From NCBI GenBank assembly GCA_017461445.1, contig JAFTXW010000021.1, forward strand, positions 1 to 42,304: a stretch of 42,304 nt of DNA. Direction: 5' to 3'. The position numbers and the translations under genes are program-made. Under the pieces are notes generated by a model that saw only the letters and a program-made list of their open reading frames with translations, was not told where the DNA came from and ran no database searches. How positions within the stretch are numbered: the stretch's first letter is position 1; every line of letters begins with the position of its first letter. Source of the DNA: Oscillospiraceae bacterium. GTDB lineage: Bacteria > Bacillota > Clostridia > Oscillospirales > Oscillospiraceae. Positions 7,152 to 14,707 of this stretch are shown here, one piece after another.

Positions 7152-8210
7152 ATGAAAAGCTTTAGTGAAATCGTACATACCGCTGTGGCGCGGGATGCTT
7201 CCGACCTGCATATGACCGTGGGCCTGCCGCCCATCTACCGGATCGACGGCGATCTGGTCAACGAGGGTGAGGAGCGTCTGACGGAGGAGCAGGTTGCTGC
7301 CGCCGTCCGGCAGCTGGCCAATGAGAACCAGCTGGAGGAGCTGAAGAAGAACGGCGAAAGCGACTTTGCCGTCACCTTTGAGGGCACTATCCGTATGCGC
7401 TGCAACGCCTTCTATCAGCAGGGACGCACCGCCCTGGCACTGCGTATGCTGCCCCTGACGGTTCCCACCGTGGAAAGCCTGGACTTGGCCCCCGTTATCG
7501 TGGAGCAGGCGGAAAAACCCCGGGGACTGGTGCTGCTGACCGGCCCCACCGGTTCCGGTAAGTCCTCCACCCTGGCTGCCATGCTGGATCATATCAATCA
7601 TACCCGCCGCCGCCACATCATCACCCTGGAAAACCCCATCGAGTTTGTGTATACCCCTGACAAGTGTATCATCAACCAGCGGGAAGTGGGCGACGATACC
7701 GGCTCCTTCGCCGCCGGCCTCCGTGCCGCCCTCCGTCAGGATCCGGACGTGATCCTGGTGGGCGAGATGCGTGACCTGGAGACCATCTCCACCGCCATCA
7801 CCGCCGCCGAGACCGGACACCTGGTGTTCGGCACCCTGCACACCAAGGGCGCGGCCAATACCATCGACCGTATCATCGACGTATTCCCCCCCGCCCAGCA
7901 GGAGCAGATCCGCATCCAGCTGGCAGACGTGCTGGAATGCGCCATCTCCAAGGCACTGCTGCCCAAGATCGGCGGCGGCCGTGTGGGTGTTTATGAAATT
8001 CTGGTGGCGACCCCCGCTGTCCGCAGCCTGATCCGCCAGAACAAGAGCTTCCAGATTACCAGTGCTATGCAGACTGGCAAACGTCAGGGTATGCAGCTGT
8101 TGGATGATGCCCTGGCTGACCTGGTCCGCAGGGGACAGGTCACGCTGGACAATGCCCTTTCGGTGGCAAATGACCCTGTTGCTCTACGAACTCAGTTTGG
8201 GAGGTTTTGA
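7152..8210 (+). CDS. pilT: Type IV pilus retraction ATPase PilT
   Basis: Cytoplasmic ATPase that depolymerises the pilus and powers retraction and twitching. 352 residues, the usual PilT length. Walker A GPTGSGKS lies at 131-138, the Walker B region reads DPDVILVGEMRD, and the His-box region ETGHLVFGTLHTKGA follows. The PilT N-terminal PAS-like fold starts ASDLHMTVGLPPIYRIDGD, a family hallmark. It begins three bases after pilB with a GAGAGG ribosome site and ends three bases before pilC. A dedicated retraction motor indicates dynamic pili rather than a static pseudopilus. Confidence 0.96.
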   Translation: MKSFSEIVHTAVARDASDLHMTVGLPPIYRIDGDLVNEGEERLTEEQVAAAVRQLANENQLEELKKNGESDFAVTFEGTIRMRCNAFYQQGRTALALRMLPLTVPTVESLDLAPVIVEQAEKPRGLVLLTGPTGSGKSSTLAAMLDHINHTRRRHIITLENPIEFVYTPDKCIINQREVGDDTGSFAAGLRAALRQDPDVILVGEMRDLETISTAITAAETGHLVFGTLHTKGAANTIDRIIDVFPPAQQEQIRIQLADVLECAISKALLPKIGGGRVGVYEILVATPAVRSLIRQNKSFQITSAMQTGKRQGMQLLDDALADLVRRGQVTLDNALSVANDPVALRTQFGRF

Positions 8211-8213
8211 TTC

Positions 8214-9431
8214 ATGCCTTCTTACAGTTATGTAGCAATAAACCGGGTGGGCAAGCGCATCAAGGATAAGGTGGACTCACCATCTGTGGAGGCTGCTAAA
8301 AATTCCCTCCGGGCTGCGGGCTACTCCATTCTGGAGATTAAGGAGCTGGGCGCGCTGGATAAGGACATCGACCTGCCTTTCCTGGGAAATCCCACGGCAA
8401 AGGATATGGCCCTGTTCTGCCGCCAGTTCCAGTCTATTCTCCGGGCAGGTGTGCCCGTTTCCAACGTCCTTTCCATGCTGGGCCAGCAGACGGAGAATAC
8501 CAAGCTGGCTGCCGCCATTCGCGAGATGCAGGCGGGCATAGAAAAGGGCGAGACCCTGGCTGGCTCCATGCGCAAGCACCCCAAGATTTTCTCCTCCATG
8601 CTGTGCAACATGATCGCCGCCGGCGAGGAATCCGGTAATCTGGAGGAAGCCTTCCGCCAGATGGAGGACTACTTCGACAAGGCAAAGAAGACCAAAGCCG
8701 CCGTTGGCAAGGCTATGGTGTACCCCTGTGTCCTGATCGTGGTCATGATCGTGGTTCTGATCGTGATGATGACCACCATTATCCCCAAATTCCTGGCTAC
8801 CTTTACCGAAATGAACATGGAGCTGCCCTTCCTGACCCAGTGCGTCATGGCGGTCAGCGACTGGTTTGTTGCCTGGTGGTGGCTGATCGCCATCATCCTG
8901 GTGGTTCTGGTCGTGGGCGGCATCCTGTTCAACCGCACCAACCGGGGACGGCACTTCTTCGGATTCATCGTCCGCAAGCTCCCCGTTGTGCAGAATCTTG
9001 TGGTCCGGTCCGAGTGCGCCACCTTCAGCCGCACCCTGGCATTGCTGCTGGGCTCCGGCCTGTCCCTGTCCGACAGCCTTGACCTGGTGGCTGCCAATAT
9101 GAACAACATCTGGTTCCGGGAGGCGGTGCTGACCAGCCGGGCCATGGTGTCTGAAGGCTGGGCCCTGAACATTGCCCTGAAGGATACGGGCCTGTTCCCC
9201 CCCATGGTCTATAACCTGGTGGGCATCGGCGAGGAGACCGGCGACCTGCAGGGTATGCTGACCAAGACCGCCGACTACTACGACGACGAGGTGCAGGACG
9301 CCACCGCCAACCTGCTGTCCCTGATGGAGCCCTGTATCATCCTGTTCCTGGCTGTGTTCGTTGTCATCATCGTGCTGTCCATCTTCCTGCCCATGATGAA
9401 CATGACCAAGGCCTACGACCAGTATCTGTAA
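8214..9431 (+). CDS. pilC: Type IV pilus inner-membrane platform protein PilC
   Basis: Polytopic membrane protein on which PilB and PilT act, 405 residues as usual. Two repeated T2SSF domains are visible: about 65-190, opening FCRQFQSILRAGVPV, and 265-390, opening ECATFSRTLALLLGSGL. Each contains the family pattern G-E-x-(S/T)-G-x-L (GEESGNLEE and GEETGDLQG). Hydrophobic segments fall near 165-190, 215-240 and 370-395. The N-terminal 60 residues (YSYVAINRVGKRIKD) are the typical PilC start. It lies in the operon between pilT and pilD with 3- and 21-base gaps; the ribosome site GGGAGG overlaps the pilT end. Confidence 0.95.
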   Translation: MPSYSYVAINRVGKRIKDKVDSPSVEAAKNSLRAAGYSILEIKELGALDKDIDLPFLGNPTAKDMALFCRQFQSILRAGVPVSNVLSMLGQQTENTKLAAAIREMQAGIEKGETLAGSMRKHPKIFSSMLCNMIAAGEESGNLEEAFRQMEDYFDKAKKTKAAVGKAMVYPCVLIVVMIVVLIVMMTTIIPKFLATFTEMNMELPFLTQCVMAVSDWFVAWWWLIAIILVVLVVGGILFNRTNRGRHFFGFIVRKLPVVQNLVVRSECATFSRTLALLLGSGLSLSDSLDLVAANMNNIWFREAVLTSRAMVSEGWALNIALKDTGLFPPMVYNLVGIGEETGDLQGMLTKTADYYDDEVQDATANLLSLMEPCIILFLAVFVVIIVLSIFLPMMNMTKAYDQYL

Positions 9432-9452
9432 CATTTTCCAAGGAGTGACTTT

Positions 9453-10205
9453 ATGGATCTTCCTATCCTGATCCTGCTTACCCTGCTGGGACTTTGCGTG
9501 GGCAGCTTCTGCAATGTTCTGATCTACCGCCTGCCCAAAGGAGAGGAGTTCGTAAAGACCCCTTCCCACTGCATGACCTGCGGCCATCCCCTTAAGTGGT
9601 ATGAGCTGATCCCGGTGTTCAGCTGGCTGGTCCAGGGGGGCAAATGCCGCAGCTGCGGCGTGAAGATCTCTCCCCAGTATCCCATTGTGGAAGCCCTCAA
9701 CGGCCTGATGTGGCTGCTGGCGGGTCTCCTGTTCCGGGGCGACTGGCTGACTGTGGCACTGTACTGCGGCCTTTGGTCGCTGCTGATGGTGCTGTCCGTC
9801 ATCGACTGGCGCACCTTCACCATCCCCAACGGCATCAACCTGGTCATCTTCCTGCTGGGCGTGGTGCGGTTGGTGACGGATCTGAGGAACTGGCCCCTGT
9901 ATCTCATCGGCATGGCTTCCGTCAGCCTGGTGTTCCTGCTGCTGCACGTCCTCACTGGCGGCAACGGCCTGGGCATGGGCGATGTGAAGCTGGTAGCCGC
10001 TGCGGGACTGCTGCTGGGCTGGCCGAAGATGATCCTGGCTGTCCTGATCGGCAGCCTGTCGGGAGCCATCATCCATTCCGTCCGTATGCGCGGCGGCGCG
10101 GGGAAAAAGCTTGCCTTCGGCCCCTATCTCGCTGCCGGCATCTGGCTGTCCGCCCTGTTCGGAGGCCAGCTGATCTCTGCTTACCTCAGCCTCTTCGGGC
10201 TGTGA
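9453..10205 (+). CDS. pilD: Prepilin peptidase / N-methyltransferase PilD
   Basis: Membrane aspartyl protease (A24 family) that cleaves prepilins after Gly and methylates the new N-terminus. 250 residues. The N-terminal methyltransferase domain carries both CxxC pairs (Cys40/Cys43 and Cys65/Cys68) around the conserved LKWYELIPVFSWL. The two catalytic aspartates are Asp118 in VIDWRTFTIPN and Asp177 in GMGD. About seven hydrophobic segments are visible. An AAGGAG site precedes the ATG. The three prepilins later in the operon are its expected substrates. Confidence 0.96.
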   Translation: MDLPILILLTLLGLCVGSFCNVLIYRLPKGEEFVKTPSHCMTCGHPLKWYELIPVFSWLVQGGKCRSCGVKISPQYPIVEALNGLMWLLAGLLFRGDWLTVALYCGLWSLLMVLSVIDWRTFTIPNGINLVIFLLGVVRLVTDLRNWPLYLIGMASVSLVFLLLHVLTGGNGLGMGDVKLVAAAGLLLGWPKMILAVLIGSLSGAIIHSVRMRGGAGKKLAFGPYLAAGIWLSALFGGQLISAYLSLFGL

Positions 10206-10251
10206 TCAATAGACTGGACTGCCCCATGGCAGCCCAGAGGAGGAAACGAAC

Positions 10252-13113
10252 ATGAGCAAACGCAAAATCACCGGCAAGGTGCTGTCCGTAAGACTTGGCC
10301 GGGATGAAACGCAGATCGTTCTCATGGGCACCAATTCCGAGATCCTGCACACCGCAACTGTGGAGACTCCCGCAGGTGCGGTGGAGGACGGCATGATCCG
10401 GAACGCGGATGCCGTCCATGGAATGCTGAAGGAGGCCCTGCGGGAGCCGGAATTCAAGCGTGCCCGGAAGGTGATCTTCACCCTGTGCACCTCTCAGGTC
10501 ATTACTGAGACGGTCACGGTGCCCGATCTGCCCCCCAAGAAGCTGGAAAAGCTGATCCGCACCAATGTGGACATGTATTTCCCGGTGGATATGAAGGATT
10601 ACCAGATGGTCTGGCAGGTCATCGGCCCCAAGGCGGATTCCGAGGAGCTGTCTGTCCAGCTGTGGGCGGTGCCCACTGCCATGGTGTCCCGGTACTATGC
10701 CGTGGCTAATGCCTGCGGCCTGTCCCTGGAAGCGGTGGACTACTGCGGACACAGTATCGCCACTGCCGTGGGTGCGTCCTTTGCCCGTCCTGCGAAGACA
10801 GCCGATCCCGCCAAGGCTCCCAAGGCAAAGAAGGGCCTGTACCTGCGCCAGAAGAATGCGCCGGAGGAGGAAGAAAAGGACGAGCGGGGCTACGACTCCG
10901 ATACCGACCTGTATGTCACCCTGGAAAGTGACCTGCTGGGCATGACCTTCGTGCAGAACGGCCAGGTGGTGATGCAGCGATTCACCCAGTGCGGCTCCAA
11001 TCCCGCCTACCAGTATGCGGAGCTTTCCATGATGCTGGAATACTTCCGCTCTCTGGATGTGGGCCGGGGCAGCTTCCTGCGGGGCTATCTGACCGGTGCC
11101 CTGTCCACCTATAAGGATGTGACCACCGAGCTGGAGGATGTGCTGGGCCTGACCCTGACCCCCTTCTCTTCCAGCTATGATCCCCGGCTGTGCCTGTGCG
11201 TGGGTGCCTGCCACACCACCATGGAATTCGGCATGCCCGCCCTGAACAAGCCCGGCAAAGCCCGCCGGGAGTTCCAGAGCCAGATCTGGCAGTATGGCCT
11301 GCTGCTGGCAGGCGGCCTGGCAGTGATCTTCGTAGTTCTGCTGCTGCTCAATTCCCGCCTCAGCTGGAGCTCTGAAATCAGCGGCCTGGAATCTACCCGT
11401 CAGACGCTCAGTATCCAGGCGCAGCAGACCAACGAGTATTCCACCAATTACAATAACTATGTCTCCGTCTACAACGCCTACAGCCAGGACTGGGACACCA
11501 TCTTTGCCAGCCTGCAGACCTATAACGATAATCTGGTTCTTGTGCTGGAGGAGCTGGAGCAGATCATGCCTGAAAACTGCAGCGTTACCCAGCTGCAGAT
11601 CAGCTATGACGCGATCCTGGTAAGCTTCGCCTGCGAAACCAAGGAAGAGGCTGCCTATCTGATCATGGAGCTGCGGGAGCTGCAATACGCCGACCTGGCG
11701 GGCATCACCTCCCTCAGCGGCGGCGGTAAGGGCCCCGCTACCTCCTACGGCTCTGAGGAGGAAGAGGGCGAGGAAGCCCCCACCGAGGGCAGCGTTACCC
11801 TGACCGACGACCAGATCAATACCCTGGTCAAGCTCTTTGCGGGTTCCGTGGATTCCGGCGACATCCTGGATGTGGCCCTGACCCTGAGCCCCAAGCAGAT
11901 CGAGCTGATCGAGGAAACCTACAGCAAGGAGCCCGAGACCCAGAACAATAACATCGATGCTGTGAACGCAAACATGGGCGATGAAGTGACCGTCTTGGCC
12001 CGGGCCAACGCCATCAACGACACCCTTACCACCAACTACTTCGCCATGTACCATTTCTTCAACCTGCTGGGCGAGGATATCATGCGGGACGATCCCTTCC
12101 TGTGGGATGTGATCGACGATGAGATGCTCAGCGAGGAGAATTCGGACATCTGGGCCGCCATCACCAGCGGCACCGTGGACGATGCCAAGACCCTCCAGAA
12201 CTACACCCGCCGGGTGGTCACCATTCTGACCCGGGACGAGGAGACCATCGCCGCTACCGAGGAGCTGATGCGCCAGCATGAGCGGATGCAGCAGTGGTAT
12301 GTCTACTATCTGGAGGAGGAGCTGGGCCTCCACGCCCACGAAGCCTACCCCTACCTGGATGTGGAAAAAGTCATTGCCGACCTGATGAACGGCAGCTTCA
12401 ACACCCCGGACACCAACGCCAACGAGAAGCTGAACAGCCTGGTTCCCGATGCCGCCTGGAAGATGCTGGCCCTGCTGAACAAGGGCGACGAGGAAGAGAT
12501 CAAGGACCTCCCCGGCGGCCTGACCGAGGACGAGATGATTGCCATCTATAAGAAGTATATTGCCGGCGAAGCCACCGCTGCCCAGAAGCAGCTGGCAGAA
12601 GAGGTAAACAAACGGTACCTCGCAAACGATCTGAAGGGCTATGACAAGCTGAAGAAGCTGATTGCTGACCACCTGAAGAACGGCCAGGAAGAGGACGAGG
12701 ACTATATCATCGGCTCCTACACCGAATCCGACCTGAGAAAGCTGCTGGATAACCTGTTCAGCATCGGCACCACCGGCAGCTCCCAGCTGGACGATTCCTT
12801 CAAGCAGATGATGGCTATGATCTGCGCGGGCCAGTCCACCGGCAATTCCAAGCTGGACAACCTGCTGGCTTCCTACATAAAGGCATATCCCAACCATCCT
12901 ATCGTTCAGGAGATTCTGGCATCCCTGTCCGGCAGCAGCGGCTCTGGCGGAAGCGGTGCCGGCCCCACCGATACCCGTACCCACTTCACTGCTGCCCTGG
13001 CTTACAACGACCAGCTCAGAAATGCCGAGCTGGAGCGCAAAGGCCTGTCCGCGGATGACAAGGTAGAGGATGTTATTCAGGAAAAACTGGCGAACGGGGA
13101 GGAGGGCAAATGA
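10252..13113 (+). CDS. PilM-PilN fusion with large insertion
   Basis: One 953-residue protein joins two alignment-complex components that are normally separate. Residues 1-335 look like PilM, the actin-like cytoplasmic ATP-binding protein, including a TVPDLPPKKLEKLIRTNVD stretch. A charged linker lies near 185-220. A transmembrane helix at about 348-369 (YGLLLAGGLAVIFVVLLLLN) begins the PilN part, with a coiled segment to about 430 and half of its ferredoxin-like fold at 445-490 (SVTQLQISYDAILVSF, then ITSLSG). Residues 490-906 are an acidic, mostly helical insertion I cannot assign, ending in a GSSGSGGSGAG linker. The last PilN strand THFTAALAYND resumes at 910. Stop and pilO start overlap by four bases. 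The module boundaries are read by eye. Confidence 0.85.
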   Translation: MSKRKITGKVLSVRLGRDETQIVLMGTNSEILHTATVETPAGAVEDGMIRNADAVHGMLKEALREPEFKRARKVIFTLCTSQVITETVTVPDLPPKKLEKLIRTNVDMYFPVDMKDYQMVWQVIGPKADSEELSVQLWAVPTAMVSRYYAVANACGLSLEAVDYCGHSIATAVGASFARPAKTADPAKAPKAKKGLYLRQKNAPEEEEKDERGYDSDTDLYVTLESDLLGMTFVQNGQVVMQRFTQCGSNPAYQYAELSMMLEYFRSLDVGRGSFLRGYLTGALSTYKDVTTELEDVLGLTLTPFSSSYDPRLCLCVGACHTTMEFGMPALNKPGKARREFQSQIWQYGLLLAGGLAVIFVVLLLLNSRLSWSSEISGLESTRQTLSIQAQQTNEYSTNYNNYVSVYNAYSQDWDTIFASLQTYNDNLVLVLEELEQIMPENCSVTQLQISYDAILVSFACETKEEAAYLIMELRELQYADLAGITSLSGGGKGPATSYGSEEEEGEEAPTEGSVTLTDDQINTLVKLFAGSVDSGDILDVALTLSPKQIELIEETYSKEPETQNNNIDAVNANMGDEVTVLARANAINDTLTTNYFAMYHFFNLLGEDIMRDDPFLWDVIDDEMLSEENSDIWAAITSGTVDDAKTLQNYTRRVVTILTRDEETIAATEELMRQHERMQQWYVYYLEEELGLHAHEAYPYLDVEKVIADLMNGSFNTPDTNANEKLNSLVPDAAWKMLALLNKGDEEEIKDLPGGLTEDEMIAIYKKYIAGEATAAQKQLAEEVNKRYLANDLKGYDKLKKLIADHLKNGQEEDEDYIIGSYTESDLRKLLDNLFSIGTTGSSQLDDSFKQMMAMICAGQSTGNSKLDNLLASYIKAYPNHPIVQEILASLSGSSGSGGSGAGPTDTRTHFTAALAYNDQLRNAELERKGLSADDKVEDVIQEKLANGEEGK

Positions 13114-13739
13114 TGAAATTCATCGGTAAATACTGGAAGCTTTTCGTTGCCATTGCCCTGCTGGTCGGCGCGGCGTACCTGTACTTCAATACCTACCAGA
13201 TGGAAAAGCTGTCCTACGAGACCCAGGCAGCCCAGCTGAAGATGATGAACACCTCTCTGGAAGCCAAGATCCAGGAGAATATGCGCTATGTGGATATCCA
13301 GGAGGACCTGGCTGCGGCCACCGAGCGGGTCGAGCGGAGCCGTCTGGACCTGTACGAGCATTTCCCCGTGGAGATGAAGGAAGAGGACCAGATCATGTAT
13401 GTGCTGTATCTGGAAACCATCTTCGGCACCGAGATTAACTTCCAATTCAACCAGGCGGGTGTCATCCAGCAGTTGCGGGATGGCTCCAACCTGATGGGCC
13501 TGCTTCTTACGGTAAACTATGAGACCAACTATAAAGGCTTCAAGGACATGGTCAAGTATCTGGCTACGGATTCCCGGGTCACTTCTGTCTATTATACGAC
13601 CATCGAATATGATGCCGCTACGGATAAAGTCAAGGGTGATGTCACCCTGCTGCTGTATCTGATCGATACAACTGATCGTGACTACGTATCTCCCAACGTT
13701 GCCGAGCCTTCCACCGGCAAGGACAATATCTATGACTAA
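13110..13739 (+). CDS. pilO: Type IV pilus alignment protein PilO-like
   Basis: Bitopic membrane protein of 209 residues expected to pair with the PilN part of the preceding fusion. A short cytoplasmic N-terminus is followed by one transmembrane helix (LFVAIALLVGAAYLYF, about 11-26), a coiled-coil at 30-85 (YETQAAQLKMMNTSLEAKIQ) and a ferredoxin-like C-terminal domain. The segment LTVNYETNYKGFKDMVKYL is typical of PilO ('v.G.Y..l..Fl..L'). The start overlaps the pilMN stop (ATGATGA), and a second in-frame ATG follows at 13113. Position and architecture support PilO more than sequence identity, which is low in this family. Confidence 0.82.
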   Translation: MMKFIGKYWKLFVAIALLVGAAYLYFNTYQMEKLSYETQAAQLKMMNTSLEAKIQENMRYVDIQEDLAAATERVERSRLDLYEHFPVEMKEEDQIMYVLYLETIFGTEINFQFNQAGVIQQLRDGSNLMGLLLTVNYETNYKGFKDMVKYLATDSRVTSVYYTTIEYDAATDKVKGDVTLLLYLIDTTDRDYVSPNVAEPSTGKDNIYD

Positions 13740-13747
13740 TCTTTGTT

Positions 13748-13778
13748 CACGGATAGAAGGCCCTGCCTTCTATCCGTG
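13748..13778 (+). repeat. Hairpin inside the pilus operon
   Basis: Perfect 13-bp stem CACGGATAGAAGG (13748-13760), loop CCCTG, CCTTCTATCCGTG (13766-13778), followed by AAAAAG rather than T. It lies in the 90-base gap between pilO and the first prepilin. Without a T-run it is more likely an mRNA processing or stability element, or a partial attenuator separating machinery from pilins, than a full terminator. Confidence 0.75.
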
Positions 13779-13829
13779 AAAAAGTATATGGAAAGTACCG
13801 CCGCCCTTTCGGGAAAGGAGGACAAAATC

Positions 13830-14189
13830 GTGAAACAAAAACATAACGGGGGCTATTCCCTCATCGAAGTGCTGGTAGCAATCGTGCTGCTGGGCATTTT
13901 CGTGGCTCCCACCTGTTCCAGCCTGGTCATGGGCTACCGCATGAACAGCAAAGCCGACCAACTGATGCAGGCCCAGCTTGCAGTCTCCTCCGCAGTGGAA
14001 ACCCTGATGGCGGAGGGCATTGACAAGGATGAACATGGAACGGGCGCAACACTGGATCGCTTTGAAAATGTTACAGTTACGACAGTACTGGACAGTAGTG
14101 GATCGTTCTACAAGGTAACTGTCCAAAGTGATATCGAGGCATCGGTTGTTGTCACCACATATATTCGGGAAGAAGGTGGCAACGGATGA
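13830..14189 (+). CDS. Minor prepilin, PilV/GspI-like
   Basis: Small prepilin of 119 residues. The class III signal is short and clear: MKQKHNGG followed by YSLIEVLVAIVLLGIFV, with cleavage after Gly8 and the conserved Glu at +5. The SLIEVLVAIVLLGI helix is the form seen in PilV/GspI minor pilins. The start is GTG 13830, preceded by AAAGGAGG; the frame stays open upstream to 13743 but without a ribosome site. The globular part is short (about 80 residues). It overlaps the next gene by four bases (ATGA). It probably joins a tip-initiating minor-pilin complex. Confidence 0.88.
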   Translation: MKQKHNGGYSLIEVLVAIVLLGIFVAPTCSSLVMGYRMNSKADQLMQAQLAVSSAVETLMAEGIDKDEHGTGATLDRFENVTVTTVLDSSGSFYKVTVQSDIEASVVVTTYIREEGGNG

Positions 14190-14707
14190 AAAAGCACGAC
14201 GAAGGCTATACCATACCGCTGGTGCTGGTGGTCATGGTCATTATGATCCTGGTCGCCTCCCTGGTGCTGGCAAATTCCCTCCAAACCGCCCAAAACCAGC
14301 AGGAAGCGATCCTTCAAATGAAGGATAAATATGCTGCCGAGGGTAAAATCGAAATCCTAGTGGCACAGCTGCTCCAGGAAAGTGAATACACTTCCATGAC
14401 GGAAATCAGCGAGAACGCTGTTCACAATGAACTTATAACACTATGCGCATCGGCTGGTGTTACACTTGCCGATACCACCGTCACAAATGAAGCTGGCGAA
14501 ACGGTAATTGAGGCACCGCAATATTCGCTGGTGGACGGTGTGCTTACTTATATCTTTACAGTCAACGCTGAACAGAATACAACTAAAATAACAACTCAAC
14601 TAAAGTTGGAGTGTAAGATTGAAAAAGATGCTTCATCCGATGCTGATGTTGTAAAAACTCCCAAAATCACCTATAACACCTACCAGATCGGAGGTGCCAC
14701 AGAATGA
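14186..14707 (+). CDS. Minor pilin-like protein, PilX/GspK-like
   Basis: 173-residue protein with an atypical prepilin start: MKKHDEG then YTIPLVLVVMVIMILVASLVLA. Position +5 is Leu instead of Glu. Loss of Glu5 is characteristic of GspK/PilX-type pilins that sit at the very tip and need no partner above them. The helix continues into LQTAQNQQEAILQMKDKYAAEGKIE, as in PilX family N-terminal regions; the C-terminal 90 residues are beta-rich and unassigned. It overlaps both neighbours by four bases. Base composition becomes more A/T-rich in its second half than in the pilus machinery genes, as is common for surface-exposed pilins. Confidence 0.75.
   Translation: MKKHDEGYTIPLVLVVMVIMILVASLVLANSLQTAQNQQEAILQMKDKYAAEGKIEILVAQLLQESEYTSMTEISENAVHNELITLCASAGVTLADTTVTNEAGETVIEAPQYSLVDGVLTYIFTVNAEQNTTKITTQLKLECKIEKDASSDADVVKTPKITYNTYQIGGATE

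Noticed and set aside
5259-7841. Very long open frame (860 codons) antisense to pilB and pilT
   Set aside because: It is a by-product of G/C-rich third positions in the sense genes; the product is a Gly/His/Gln-rich composition with no domain, and pilB and pilT are unmistakable on the other strand.
10186-12984. 932-codon open frame antisense to the PilM-PilN fusion
   Set aside because: Same codon-bias effect; no ribosome site and low-complexity composition. The sense frame has recognisable PilM, transmembrane and PilN parts.
13743-13829. Upstream extension of the first prepilin
   Set aside because: The frame is open, but it covers the 13748-13778 hairpin, lacks a ribosome site and would bury the prepilin signal 29 residues in; GTG 13830 has a strong AAAGGAGG site.
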